Below, piece by piece: positions 31,756 through 41,709 of a stretch of 64,000 bases of DNA. The notes beneath the pieces were generated by a model. It made no database searches, was not told where the DNA came from, and saw only the letters and a program-made list of their open reading frames with translations. The DNA is from Cystobasidiopsis lactophilus. Its lineage: Eukaryota > Basidiomycota > Agaricostilbomycetes > Agaricostilbales > Chionosphaeraceae. The stretch covers positions 1,482,677 to 1,546,676 of the forward strand of contig BCIO01000003.1 in the NCBI GenBank assembly GCA_001599975.1, written 5' to 3'. Numbering within the stretch: position 1 is the first letter of the stretch; each line of letters opens with the position of its first letter. A program made the position numbers and the translations under genes.

Positions 31756-33837
31756 ATGTCGCTGGTCAAGCACCAGCCTGGCGTCGTGGCCAAGTCGGTC
31801 AAAAACATGAACATCCCAGCCTTCCGTGAGTTGGCCTCTGGACAAGCTTGGCAGGCCCGCTCTGACAATGTGGATACTTGACAACAGTGAACAAGCTGTA
31901 CACGATGGTCAACGACGAGCAGACGGACCCGCTGATTCGGTGGAGCGACGCCGGAGACTCGTTCTTGGGTGCGTCCTGACGTTTGGCTTGCCCCAATGGA
32001 CGTTCAAAGCTCAAGGGCCTGCCTGCAGTCCCACACCCAGACAAGTTTGCAAAGGAGCTGTTGCCCCGTTACTTCGTCAGTGCTCCTTTTGTGGCCGCAG
32101 GAAGAGGAACCAGGGCTCAAATCAATTTCTGGGCGAGCAAAACAGAAGCACAGCAACTTTGGCTCGTTCGTCCGGCAGCTCAACATGTACGGCTTCTCCA
32201 AGGTCCTCAACGTCACCCAAGGTGCTTTGCACCCAAACCAGCAAGCGGCAGCGGGCACCGCGAGCTTGAAGGAGGCGGACGAGGAGGACACCTCGGAGAC
32301 GATGGAGTTCCGCAACGAGCACTTCCAAAAGGACCAGCCCGACCTGCTGTACCTCATCCACCGCAAGAAGTCGGGCCCAGCGCCCCACCCTTCGGCCGCT
32401 GGCCCCAGTGGCACCCCAGAGCCCGGAGCGGACCCAACGTCAGCGAACGGCGCGGCGCCCGCGGCCGGCCCTCCAGCGACCACCAAGGCAGACCAGCAGC
32501 TGGCCATTGACCTCAGGCAGCTCTTGTCGGACGTCGCCGCCATCCGCAAGCACCAGACCTCCATCTCGGCGGACCTCAAGGATTTGTCAGTCAGCAACAA
32601 GCAGCTGTGGAACGAGGCCATCGAGTCCCGCCAGCGCCACCAGAAGCACCAGGACACCATCAACCGCATCGTCCGGTTCTTAGGCTCGGTCTTTGGTGGC
32701 AAGGTGCTGGAGAGCGCCGAGTCGCCTTTGGACGCCGCCACTCCCACGCCTTCCGACACCGCCGGCACCGACGCCACAGCGTCCACCTCGAAAAAAGCCG
32801 CTCCGCCGGTCCGACAGCGGCTGCTGATCAAGGGCCGACCAGAGGACGAGGGGACGTCGGAGCGTATCCAGGAGATTGAGCTGCCGACCCAAGAGGAGAT
32901 CGACACTTTGCCGATGATCTCCTCCTCGCCCCTGTCCTCGTCCACGCCGACGCCTTTTCCCCTCAACCTCTCTCTCAACTCGGCCGACCTGTACAAATCG
33001 CCCGCGTCCTCCACGCTCGGCTCCTTCAACGCCCTCCCTTCGCTCTCTTTGCCCGGCCCAGGCCCGTCCACCGCACTCTCCCCCACCCAGCTCACCGGCC
33101 TCGCCGACCAAGCGGCCGGCATCCAAAAAGCCACCAAGGACTACTCGCAGATCGCGAGCCAGATGGACAGCCTGCAGTCGGCTTTGGACCGGATCATGAC
33201 CAACCTGCCAGCGGACCCGCCACCTTCAAGCGACCCGCCAGCAGCCAGCGGCGGCGAGTTTGACCTGGACGCTTTCCTCCGCTCGCTCGAGTCCACCAAT
33301 GGCTCGGACGCGGCGTGGTCGCTGCCGCCACCCTCGGCCGGGCTGCCTTCTTCCGGCGCGGGCGGCGGGGAGAACGCGTCGACGGACTGGCTGAACAGCT
33401 TCATGGACCCGTCCTACGCTGCGCTCAACACCAACGGCGCCGCACCGGGCCCGAGCACCTCGTCGGCCGACCTGTTCGACCAGTTCCTCGACCAAGACCT
33501 GACCCAGGCCGACGAGGACTTCTTCAACACGGCGCCGGCGGCCAAGGAGGCGCCGATGGGCAGGATCTGGGAGACGAGGAGCAACGCGTCGACGGCCACG
33601 GACGGGGAGCGGACGGCGAGCAACACGCCCGTCTTGCCTGTGCTGTCGACTTTTGAAGAGGAAGGAGGGGACCCGCCTTTGGCCTCTTCTGGGGCTTCGG
33701 ACGTGGTGGGCTCGACCGCCGGGGGTGCGAGGACGACGAGGCAGAGCAAGAGGAGGTCTTCCGTGGTGTCCAACAGCGGCAACAGCCCGCCGACTGCTGC
33801 GACCCGATCCAGCGCGAGGAAGAAGACCAAGACCTAA
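31756..33837 (+). CDS. HSF1: Heat shock transcription factor, HSF1 type
   Basis: Exons 31756-31825, 31888-31968, 32029-32075 and 32146-33837 give 629 residues. The DNA-binding domain spans about residues 20-110: [54 protein letters not shown], the canonical recognition helix. After an acidic linker a heptad region (QQLAIDLRQLLSDVAAIRKH through FLGSVFGG) is the HR-A/B trimerisation coil. The remaining 350 residues are Ser/Pro/Ala-rich with acidic and aromatic clusters (EFDLDAFLRSLE, DLFDQFLDQDL) typical of activation domains, ending in basic KKTKT. The intron positions in the DNA-binding domain differ from those of the second HSF gene at 15.5-17 kb. Confidence 0.95.
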
Positions 33838-34202
33838 GCAGCCCCTCGCCACTACTCGTCCTTCTTTGTCTATATTTCTCTCTCTCTCGTGTGGACGCTT
33901 CCACTATACAACTGTGTACTTGTCCCTTCCTCCTCAAAGAGGATGACCAACTCGCATTTTGGTCATTGTGTTTTCTTTCGCAAAACCACCTATCCCCCAC
34001 TTTGCAATTTCTCCATCCTTGACTCTCTAGAGACGCATTCATTCATTTCAATTTTACAATCGACCCCCGATCCGCGCCCTGCGACCTTGGAGGGGTTTGA
34101 GCAAACATGGGAGACCCAAAGAGAGAAGACCCCAAACACACCTTGTGTCGGTTTTCAATTCCCAGCAGAGCAACAAAAGCGCCAAAGAGAGGAAAGGGAG
34201 AA
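33838..34202. other. Convergent 3' spacer, HSF1 / ADE8
   Basis: 365 bp between two stops. Pyrimidine-rich (TTTCTCTCTCTCTCGTG at about 33876) then mixed; compatible with overlapping 3' UTRs. No gene seen. Confidence 0.3.
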
Positions 34203-34985
34203 TCAAGAGGATGAAGGTTGGCGGTGCTTGATTTGCTGAATGACCAACTGGGCGCCCTCGACAATCGCTTCATGCTCGACCAAGTGGACCTTTTCCTCGT
34301 ACGCCTCCAAGCTCTCCCCTTTGACGCCTTTCACCTCTTTAACCACCACCGGCTCCCCCTTGTCGACCTCTGAAATCACCTTGTGGACCATGACGCCGGT
34401 CTTGTCGACTTTCCCATCTTGGAACGCTTGCCAAGCTCTGCCAATAGCGTTGATGCCGTCGAACTGGCCGGGCAAAGCAGGGTGGAGGTTGATCACTTCC
34501 ACCACTCCCTCTTCTTCCTTCTTCAAGGCGTTGAGGAAGCCTTCTGATAAGATGTGCATCCACCCCGCCAGGACGACCAGGTCCGGTTTGGTATCTAGCA
34601 CTTGTTGGGCGAGGAGCAGGTCGTAGTCTTGTCGAGTTGAACCTGGGTGTTTGGTGAGGTAGGTTTTCAAGGCGAAGATGGAAGTGGGTATTGAAGCCAA
34701 AGAAGCCCGCGTGAGGCCGTAAGCGTTGGACCGGTTGGAGAGGACGTGGATGATGTTTAGAGGAGGTTGGGCGTCTAGTAAGGCTTGTAAGTTGGAGCCT
34801 GCGCCTTGGATCAGACATCCCAAGTTTTGAAAGTGCAAGGAAGGGGGAGACGGACCATTGCCTGAGATCATCACCAGCTATTGTACTTATTGAGCACTTT
34901 GATAGAGAGGTTGAAAGAGAGAAAGAGAGGAAGGACGAACCACTCGAGGCTCTTTAGGGTCCACTTTCCTCGTTGCCGCTGCCAT
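34203..34985 (-). CDS. ADE8: Phosphoribosylglycinamide formyltransferase (GART)
   Basis: Third step of de novo purine synthesis: transfers formyl from 10-formyl-tetrahydrofolate to GAR. Exons 34941-34985, 34856-34877 and 34203-34798 give 220 residues. Motifs: RVLVMISGNGSNLQALLD (phosphate loop, rebuilt by removing the stop-free 57-nt intron 34799-34855), HVLSNRSNAYGL, LAGWMHILSEGFL and INLHPALPGQFDGINA, which holds the catalytic Asn and His; the Asp lies further down in MVHKVISEVDKGE. Fungal enzymes are mono-functional as here. Its ATG is only 28 bp from the EDE1 ATG on the other strand. Confidence 0.95.
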
Positions 34986-35013
34986 CGTTGTCCCCCTCCA
35001 ACCAAAAGCCAAC
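34986..35013. promoter_or_regulatory. 28-bp head-to-head spacer between ADE8 and EDE1 starts
   Basis: Both flanking starts are well supported by protein motifs, so the two 5' ends are almost touching. The spacer is C-rich and contains no TATA. Each promoter must lie inside the opposite gene or be a shared core element. Confidence 0.7.
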
Positions 35014-38000
35014 ATGGCAGAGTACTCGGCTGAAGAGAAGCGAGTGGCCAAGTACCTTTGTAATGTACCCTTACACTTCAAGTGTTATAATACTAACAAG
35101 GGGTAACAAGTGGGATTGTCGGACAAGGAAGGCCTCAACATCATCCAAGCCGAGGACGCCGTCACCCTCTTCAACCGCTCGGGTCTGAACGTGGCTGACT
35201 TGAAGGAGATCTGGTTCTTGGCCGACGTCGAGGACCGAGGGTTCTTGCCCCTTGAAGGGTGAGCTCCCTCTCTCCCTGGTGTTCAGTGGCTCAATGCGGG
35301 ATGGGAGGAGATCAGGTTCCAGGCTGCGCTCAGGTTGATTGGGCATGGCCAGGCGGGCGAGAAGCCAGACAAGTCACTCATCAACGTCGGTTCGTTGCTC
35401 CTTGCTCCAAAGAACCGCGAGGGGGGAGAAGAAGGGCTAAAGAGAGAGACACAGCGGGACCTCTGCCCACTTTTGAAGGCATCGCCATCCCCGGCGTCGT
35501 CCCCCTACCGCCTGCTGGGAGGAGCAACAGCATCAGCACTGGCAGTGGTGGGGGTTTCCCAATGATCCAGCAAAAAGAGAAGAACGACTTCCTCCGCTCC
35601 TTCCTCAACGCCGGCCCTGTTGGTGGCCTCTTAGACGGTTCGTTCCCTCTGCCTCTATTGACTACAAACAGCAATTAAAGTTGTGCGGGCAACGAACAGG
35701 GGACAAAGCGAAGGACATCTTCATCCAGTCCACCTTGCCGTTCGACCAGCTCGGCCAGATCTGGAGCTTGGCCGATACCAAGTCCCGGGGCGCTCTGGAC
35801 GCTACGGACTTCATCCTCGGCATGCACCTCATCCGACTGTGCATGACCAACTCCCTACCCCCTTCTGGCCTGCCTCTGACTCTCCCGGCTGGCTTGTACG
35901 ACTCGGCTTTCGTGCCCGCCGCCACCGCCCCCGTCTCTTCCCCGGTAGCTAGGCAAATCACGGGCGGCGGCATCTTGAAGCCTCAAACTACAGGCGAACA
36001 GAGGTTGGCCAAGCAGCACACTGGCCAGCGCGTCTCCTTCAACACCCTCGACTCCCCTGCCCGCCCGGGTGGAGCTTTTGCCGCCCGTGCAGCCCCTGGT
36101 AACGTGCCTTGGGATGTGTCGCCTGTGGAGAAGCACCAGGCGGACACGTTCTTCGATGGGTTGGACGTGAGGAAAGAAGGCTATGTAGGCGGAGAGATGG
36201 CCGTCACTTTCTTCTTGGAGTCCCGCTTGCCAGAAGCCGTCCTGGCTCAAGTTTGGTTTGTTTCCCGCTCTCTCTCAAGTTCCTAGGGGAATGGGACAGG
36301 GTTGATTTTGTGTTGTGCGCAGGGATTTGTCGGACATCCGAAAGGAAGGCCGGTTGAACAAGGACGAGTTCGCCGTCGCTTACAAGCTCATCATGGACGT
36401 CCTCGAGGGCAAGCCTTTGCCGCCCGACGGCGTCTTGCCCTTGTCCATGGTCCCGCCTTCCCTCCGAGGTGGCGCTGCGCCTTTTGGTCAACAGCAACAG
36501 CAGGTCCAACAGATCCCTCAAGGTTGGTCTTTCCTTACCTTATCATCTTCACACGAAGCTGATATGCGGTTTCGGAGCTCCAACAGCCCAGCAAGACTTG
36601 TTCAGCTTGATGGACGACGACCCGGCCCCGCCCCCCGTTCCCGCTTTGGAGCCCCAGCACACCTCTGGCTCCTTCACCAGCCAGACCTCGGCCCGCGCTG
36701 GAGCCTTCACGCCCCAATTCACAGGCGCCCGCAGCTCGCTCTCCCCCCAATCCACCGGCTCCAAACCCCCAGCCCCCGCCGCCCCAGCGAACCAACAACA
36801 GTTCTCCACTCGCTCCGGCGCCGCTCCTCCTCAGCAAGAGGACTTTTTCGGCAACGACGGCCAGTCCGTTTCCCCCGAATCCGTCCAGCTCGGCCAGACC
36901 AGGAACGAGCTCAACGCCTCCACCCGCGGCCTGACCACCTTGACCGGCCAGCGAAAAGAGCTCGAGGCGGCGTCCACGTCGGCCAAGGAGGAGCTGGACG
37001 ACCTCAAGGAGAAGCTGCGCGTGTCCCGCGCGTCGTTCGAGTCGGAGCAGAAGCTCGTCAATGAGCTCACCTTGCGCGCTGGGGAGCAGAAAAAAGAGCT
37101 CAAGTCGGCCAGGGAGCAGCTGATCACGGCGGAGTCGGACCTGAGCGCGTTGAAGGACGAGAAGCGCGAGTGGGAGGGGACCGGCATGCGCGATAAAGAG
37201 GAGATTAGGGGCATCAAGGCCAAGATCGCCGAGGTTGGCAAAGAGGCCGGCGCGCTCAAGGCCGAGCTGGAGAAGCTCAAGAAGGAGGGCAGGCAGCAGA
37301 AGGGCATGGTCGCCATTTCCAAGAAGCAGCTCTCCACCGCCGAGGCGGATTTGGACAAGGTGTCAAAAGAGGTCGCCGCTTTGAAAGAGGCGCCGGTGGA
37401 AGAGGAGTCCTCGCATGGCGGCGTGGCAGCTATGGCAGCGGCTGGTGGGGCCGCCGGCCTGTTGGCTGGCGCAGCGGCCACCACCCTGTCCAAGTCTTCG
37501 CCCCCGGCCGTCGTCTCCCCCGCCGGCTCCACCCGCTCTACCAACCCCTTTGAGCGCTTCATGCTGCCCACGCCAGCCTCGACCAGCCCGGCCCCTTCGC
37601 CCGCACCTGAACCGGCCGCCGTGGCTCCTGTCGCTCCAGCCCCAGTTGAAGAAGACCCCTTCGCGCCTTCGTCCCACAGCGCCGAGCCTTCGCTCACCGC
37701 CACTCAAGGAGACGGGTTCGACGACGACTTCACCAACTCGTTCAACCCGGACAACGCGGCGGCTGCCCCAGCTCCGGATTCAGCGTTCGACTCGGCCTTT
37801 GCCGATTTTGACTCCCAGCAGCAGCCTAAAGCAGCTTCCCCTCCCGTATCAGAGCCGCCAGCGACGACGGCTGCGGTGGAAGAAGCGCCCAAGACCGAGC
37901 ACGGCGCCCCGACAGAAGACCTGCACATCCCCGTCCAGACCGGCACCGACAACGCCGTGCCCGAAGCGGAAGCCGCAGAGGAGCAGCAGCCGCCGTCGTT

Positions 38001-39055
38001 CGCGGCCTCCACCGCCGCTGATCTGCCCCAGGTCAACAGCGCCGTGGAGGAGGTCGACAGCTCGGAAGACGAGGAAGAGGGGCCAGAAGACATCGAGCAG
38101 CCCGCCGCCGCCAAGCTCTCCCAGCCTAAGCTGCCCGGCGCCTTTGACGCTGGCTCGTCCTCCTACTCGCCCTCGGTCGAAGACCTGCCCAGGGCCGCGG
38201 CCGCTTTCCCGGCGATTCCCACTGTCGAGCAAGCTCGGCGGCCCTCTTTTGGCTCGTCCATCGACAACTTTGAAGACGCCCAGCCTGCCTTGCCAGCTGG
38301 CGCCCACTCGCCGGCGGTCGGCGCCGCTCTGGCCAAAGAAGCCGAGCTGCCGCCAGCTATTCCCCTGTCGACCCAGGCACCTTCTGCGCCAGCACCCGGC
38401 CCAGCACCAGCTGCTACGTCGGCGGACGACGACTTTGACTTTGACAAGGAGTTTGTCAACCTGTCGCCCACCGCCGGCTCCAACGGCGCCGCCGCGGCCC
38501 AGTTCGACGACGAAGACTTTGGCATGGACGACTTTGACGAGGCGTTCGCCCCTAAGTCCTCAACCAACGCTGGTTCCTCCTCGGCGCACCAGCAAGCCTC
38601 CAACAACTCGTTCAGCGGCTTCGAGGACTCGTTTGCCACGTTGCCACCAGCCGCCGCCAAGGCAAATTCGCCGCCAGCAGCTGCAGAAGACGACGTGAAG
38701 GCCGTCAAAGAGGTTCGTTGTTCTGATCCTTGCGCCTCGTGTGCGTGCTGATTGCTTTGTTACGTTTGCAGCTTGTCGGCATGGGCTTCAAGTAAGGGAA
38801 AACACCTGCGCCCTTCTAATCGGCCTCATCTGACGTCTCTTTTCTCCCTTGTTACAGCCGAGACTTGGTGATCGCTCAATTAGAAAAGAACAAGTAGGCT
38901 TTGCCCTTCGTTGCTGTAAAGGAGATCAAATTGCTGACGAGGGGCCTTCTTTGCTCAGCTATAAGTAAATCGACCTGCTCCAATGTGTGAGAAGCTTTTG
39001 ACTGACCTTGTTGATCAGTATGGACAAGGCGTTGAATGCCCTACTGGGATCATGA
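35014..39055 (+). CDS. EDE1: EH- and UBA-domain endocytic scaffold Ede1
   Basis: Early clathrin-endocytosis scaffold. Exons 35014-35059, 35111-35258, 35316-35389, 35455-35637, 35700-36255, 36323-36503, 36559-38712, 38772-38791, 38858-38893, 38959-38964 and 39019-39055 give 1,146 residues. Three EH domains: DLKEIWFLADVEDRGFL; QLGQIWSLADTKSRGALDATDF; VLAQVWDLSDIRKEGRLNKDEF. A coiled coil follows (about residues 480-630: LTGQRKELEAASTSAKEEL onward), then a long Ala/Pro/acidic disordered tail, then a C-terminal UBA domain (LVGMGFNRDLVIAQLEKNN with DKALNALL). The UBA is split over five exons including a 6-nt one; the exon 6/7 junction near 36503 is less certain. An ideal TACTAAC branch point lies in intron 1. 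Confidence 0.94.
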
Positions 39056-39270
39056 GCGCGGACGGTCAAAGCGGTGACCAAGGGCTGCATTAGAATCCGG
39101 GCCCTTGCAGAGTCCTCGGGCAGCTTCTCCCTTATAATATCGAAATGCAACGAATGCGGAACAGGCGAAGCAGACTTTGCCACCAGCCATAAGTGCGCCA
39201 ACGAGGAGTCAAAACTTTCTCTCAGAGCCCGTTCGACGCTTGGATTGTCACCGTCTTGCGGCGGCTCAAA

Positions 39271-41574
39271 ATGGCCGAGTTCTCGTCCATCTTGGGCCAG
39301 CACATCATCAAGAGCCTGTATGGCGAGGTCGTCGGCAAAGTTTCGACGGTGCTGCTCGAGCGCGGCCGTCTCACCCTGCCTCAAATTTCTCGACTGGTCG
39401 CACCCGTCTCTCCCGCCAACGTCAGGATGGCATTGATGACGCTCATCCAACACCATTTGATCTGGCACTACACGGATGCCCCTTATGTCTCGCCAGACAA
39501 GGTCGACTCCAGCGAAAAGCAGGAAGGGCAGGTCTACTTTGAGGCCAACCTGGAGGAAATCTTGGCCCGCTCTCGTTTTGGCCTGTTCATCGCCATGGCC
39601 GAGTCCATCTACTTGCAAGGGCAACCTGCGGCTGGGAGTCGGGCGAAGGATGTCGTGGCCAAGATTTTGTCAGAAGGGCGCATTCGCATCCGCGACCTTC
39701 TGGCAGAGCTGGGCACCGGCGAGTCCGCCACGACGGGCGACTACCACGACATTCTTGCGTACTTGATTCACCTGCGCTATGTGACCGTCGCATCGCCCCT
39801 GCAAGCCACGCAGCCCTTGGACCGCCTGCGAGCCATCCGAACCGACAAGCTGTCTGGCCAGCCTGGCGCGTCAACCAAGGCCAAGAGAGAGGCAGAAGCC
39901 TCTGCTCGAGCAACTTTCATTGAAGAGCGGACGAACGAGCACGCAAAAGCGGACGAGGACATGCAAAACGACATTACGGTCCAGCTGGTCGCCGAGACCG
40001 TCAACCGAGCCAATGGCAAGGTGAACGGCGCCAACCACAAGCGCAAGCGTCGCGAGTACCAAGGTTCGGACTCAGATGAAGCAGACGACGCCTCACGTCC
40101 AGAAAAGGTACGGTCTTTTGAGCGAGCAACGTTTTGGATGACGGCTCATGACGCCCCTGCAGGTCAAAGTGGTCCGCGTTGGTGGCCATCTGAACGTATG
40201 TGCTTTTCACTTGAGGATGGATTCCAGCTTATCAACATTTGTTGTTTAGGAACTTGCCTTTGTCCGCGTCAACTACGACAGGTTTTACTTCAAACTCCGG
40301 AGCGAGGTGAGCGCCGCCACGCTTTGTTTCGCCGGCAGAGACTCATGCCTTTGTTCAAACAGCTCATAGAGAAGGCGACACTCGACAAGTTCGGGAAAGC
40401 TGCTCAACTCGTCATGCGGGCGTGCCTCGGCATTTTGGAGAACGAAATCGCTTCGGACGCTTCGTTGCTCAGGTTGGACGCAGAGTTCTCTCGTATGTAT
40501 TTGCTTGTCAAAGGGGTGATCAGCGACTGAAGGTACTATGCAGGCCATTTGCGGGCCGAAAACATTTTGGAGGAACTGGCGCAAGTTTACCAGGCGGAAC
40601 AACTGCGCGAAGAAGGCCTTTCCCCAGACGAGCGCACGCTTCCACCTCGCAGCACCTCTCTTTCTGCCTTTCTCCGCGGCAAATTCGTACCGACAGCCCG
40701 CATCCCAGCTGTCAGCGAAAGCGGCGGCGAATGGCAGGCGTCCAAACAGAATACTCTTTATCTGGTCCGCGAGATCTGTGATCGCATGGCCTATGCGACC
40801 GACGCTGTGGAGGATGACGAGACGATGGAGGCCGAAGAAGCTGGAGCTGCGCCGTCGAAAGCGCCCAGGCCGAAACCGAAAAAGCGCGACAACGACCCGT
40901 GGCTGGAACGAGTCGATAGAGGAGGGCGCACTGTGGGAAGCACCAACGGAGAATGGCGCCTCAACTTTCACGTCCTCCATGGCAGCCTGCAAAGATCTCT
41001 CATCCACGCCGTGGCGGCTTGCAAGTTTGGCCGGGAAGCGGTTCGCGTGATGCGCATCTTGGACAGCTACGGCAGACTGGACGAAAAGCATGTGGGTGTT
41101 GGAGTTGGCGCTTCCTTGTGCATGGTGCTGATGGCGCTCCTCCAGATCCACAAGATTGCGATGATCATGCCGAAGGAGGCGCGGAAACTGCTCGACTCGC
41201 TCTTGGAGGCCGCCTACATCCAGACCCAAGAGGTCCCTCGCACGGCCGACCGAATGCCTTCGCGATGCTTCTACCTCTGGTACGTCGACTGGACGAAAAC
41301 TCTGCAAAGCGTCAAGTCCGCCGTCTACCAAGAGCTGGGCAACCTCTATACGCGCCGCGCCGCCGAGCTCGAGAAACACGCCATCGTTCGCACCAAGAGT
41401 CAGCGGGAGGACGTCAAGGCGAACAAGGACCTGATGGACAAGACGGAGTGGAACGAGTTGGGCTGGGCTGACACCAAGCTGCTTTACCTTCGAACGGCCG
41501 AGCTGCGTTCCAACCAGGACCTCTTCATCCTCAGCTTGCCGCAGTCACGCCGCGACGAGATCTTGATGGTTTGA
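39271..41574 (+). CDS. RPC82: RNA polymerase III subunit C82 (RPC3)
   Basis: Part of the RPC82-RPC34-RPC31 initiation subcomplex that opens promoter DNA. Exons 39271-40107, 40163-40195, 40250-40306, 40363-40492 and 40544-41574 give 695 residues. The first winged helix is plain: LYGEVVGKVSTVLLERGRLTLPQISRLV with VRMALMTLIQHHLIWHY; further winged helices occur in the middle (KDVVAKILSEGRIRIRDLLAEL) and C-terminal half (ICDRMAY..., RSLIHAVAACKFGREAVRVMRIL). A basic/acidic linker near residues 250-290 (KRKRREYQGSDSDE) precedes the small exons. Length agrees with the family (about 650). It ends 135 bp from the convergent kinase gene. Confidence 0.93.
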
Positions 41575-41709
41575 TATGCTTGATTAGCTACACGCGGGGT
41601 CTAAGTTACATGGGTGATGGATGGTGGGCGATGAAATGAACAACATGGCCCCAAGACGGAACGAAACCGAAGGATATAGAAAACAAATGCAGCGAAATGC
41701 AGCGATGCG

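Noticed and set aside
32004-33137. 377-residue open frame on the minus strand
   Set aside because: It is the exact antisense of the HSF1 coding exon, shows no domain, and arises from the GC-rich codon pattern of the sense gene.
36315-37064. Plus-strand frame running past EDE1 exon 6
   Set aside because: After residue 75 it leaves the Ede1 frame and becomes Pro/Arg-rich; the intron at 36504-36558 explains the change.
36831-37703. 290-residue minus-strand frame opposite EDE1
   Set aside because: Ser/Ala-rich shadow of the Ede1 coiled-coil and tail; no homology and no promoter.
40285-41379. 364-residue minus-strand frame opposite RPC82
   Set aside because: Shadow of a well-supported conserved gene; composition mirrors the sense strand.
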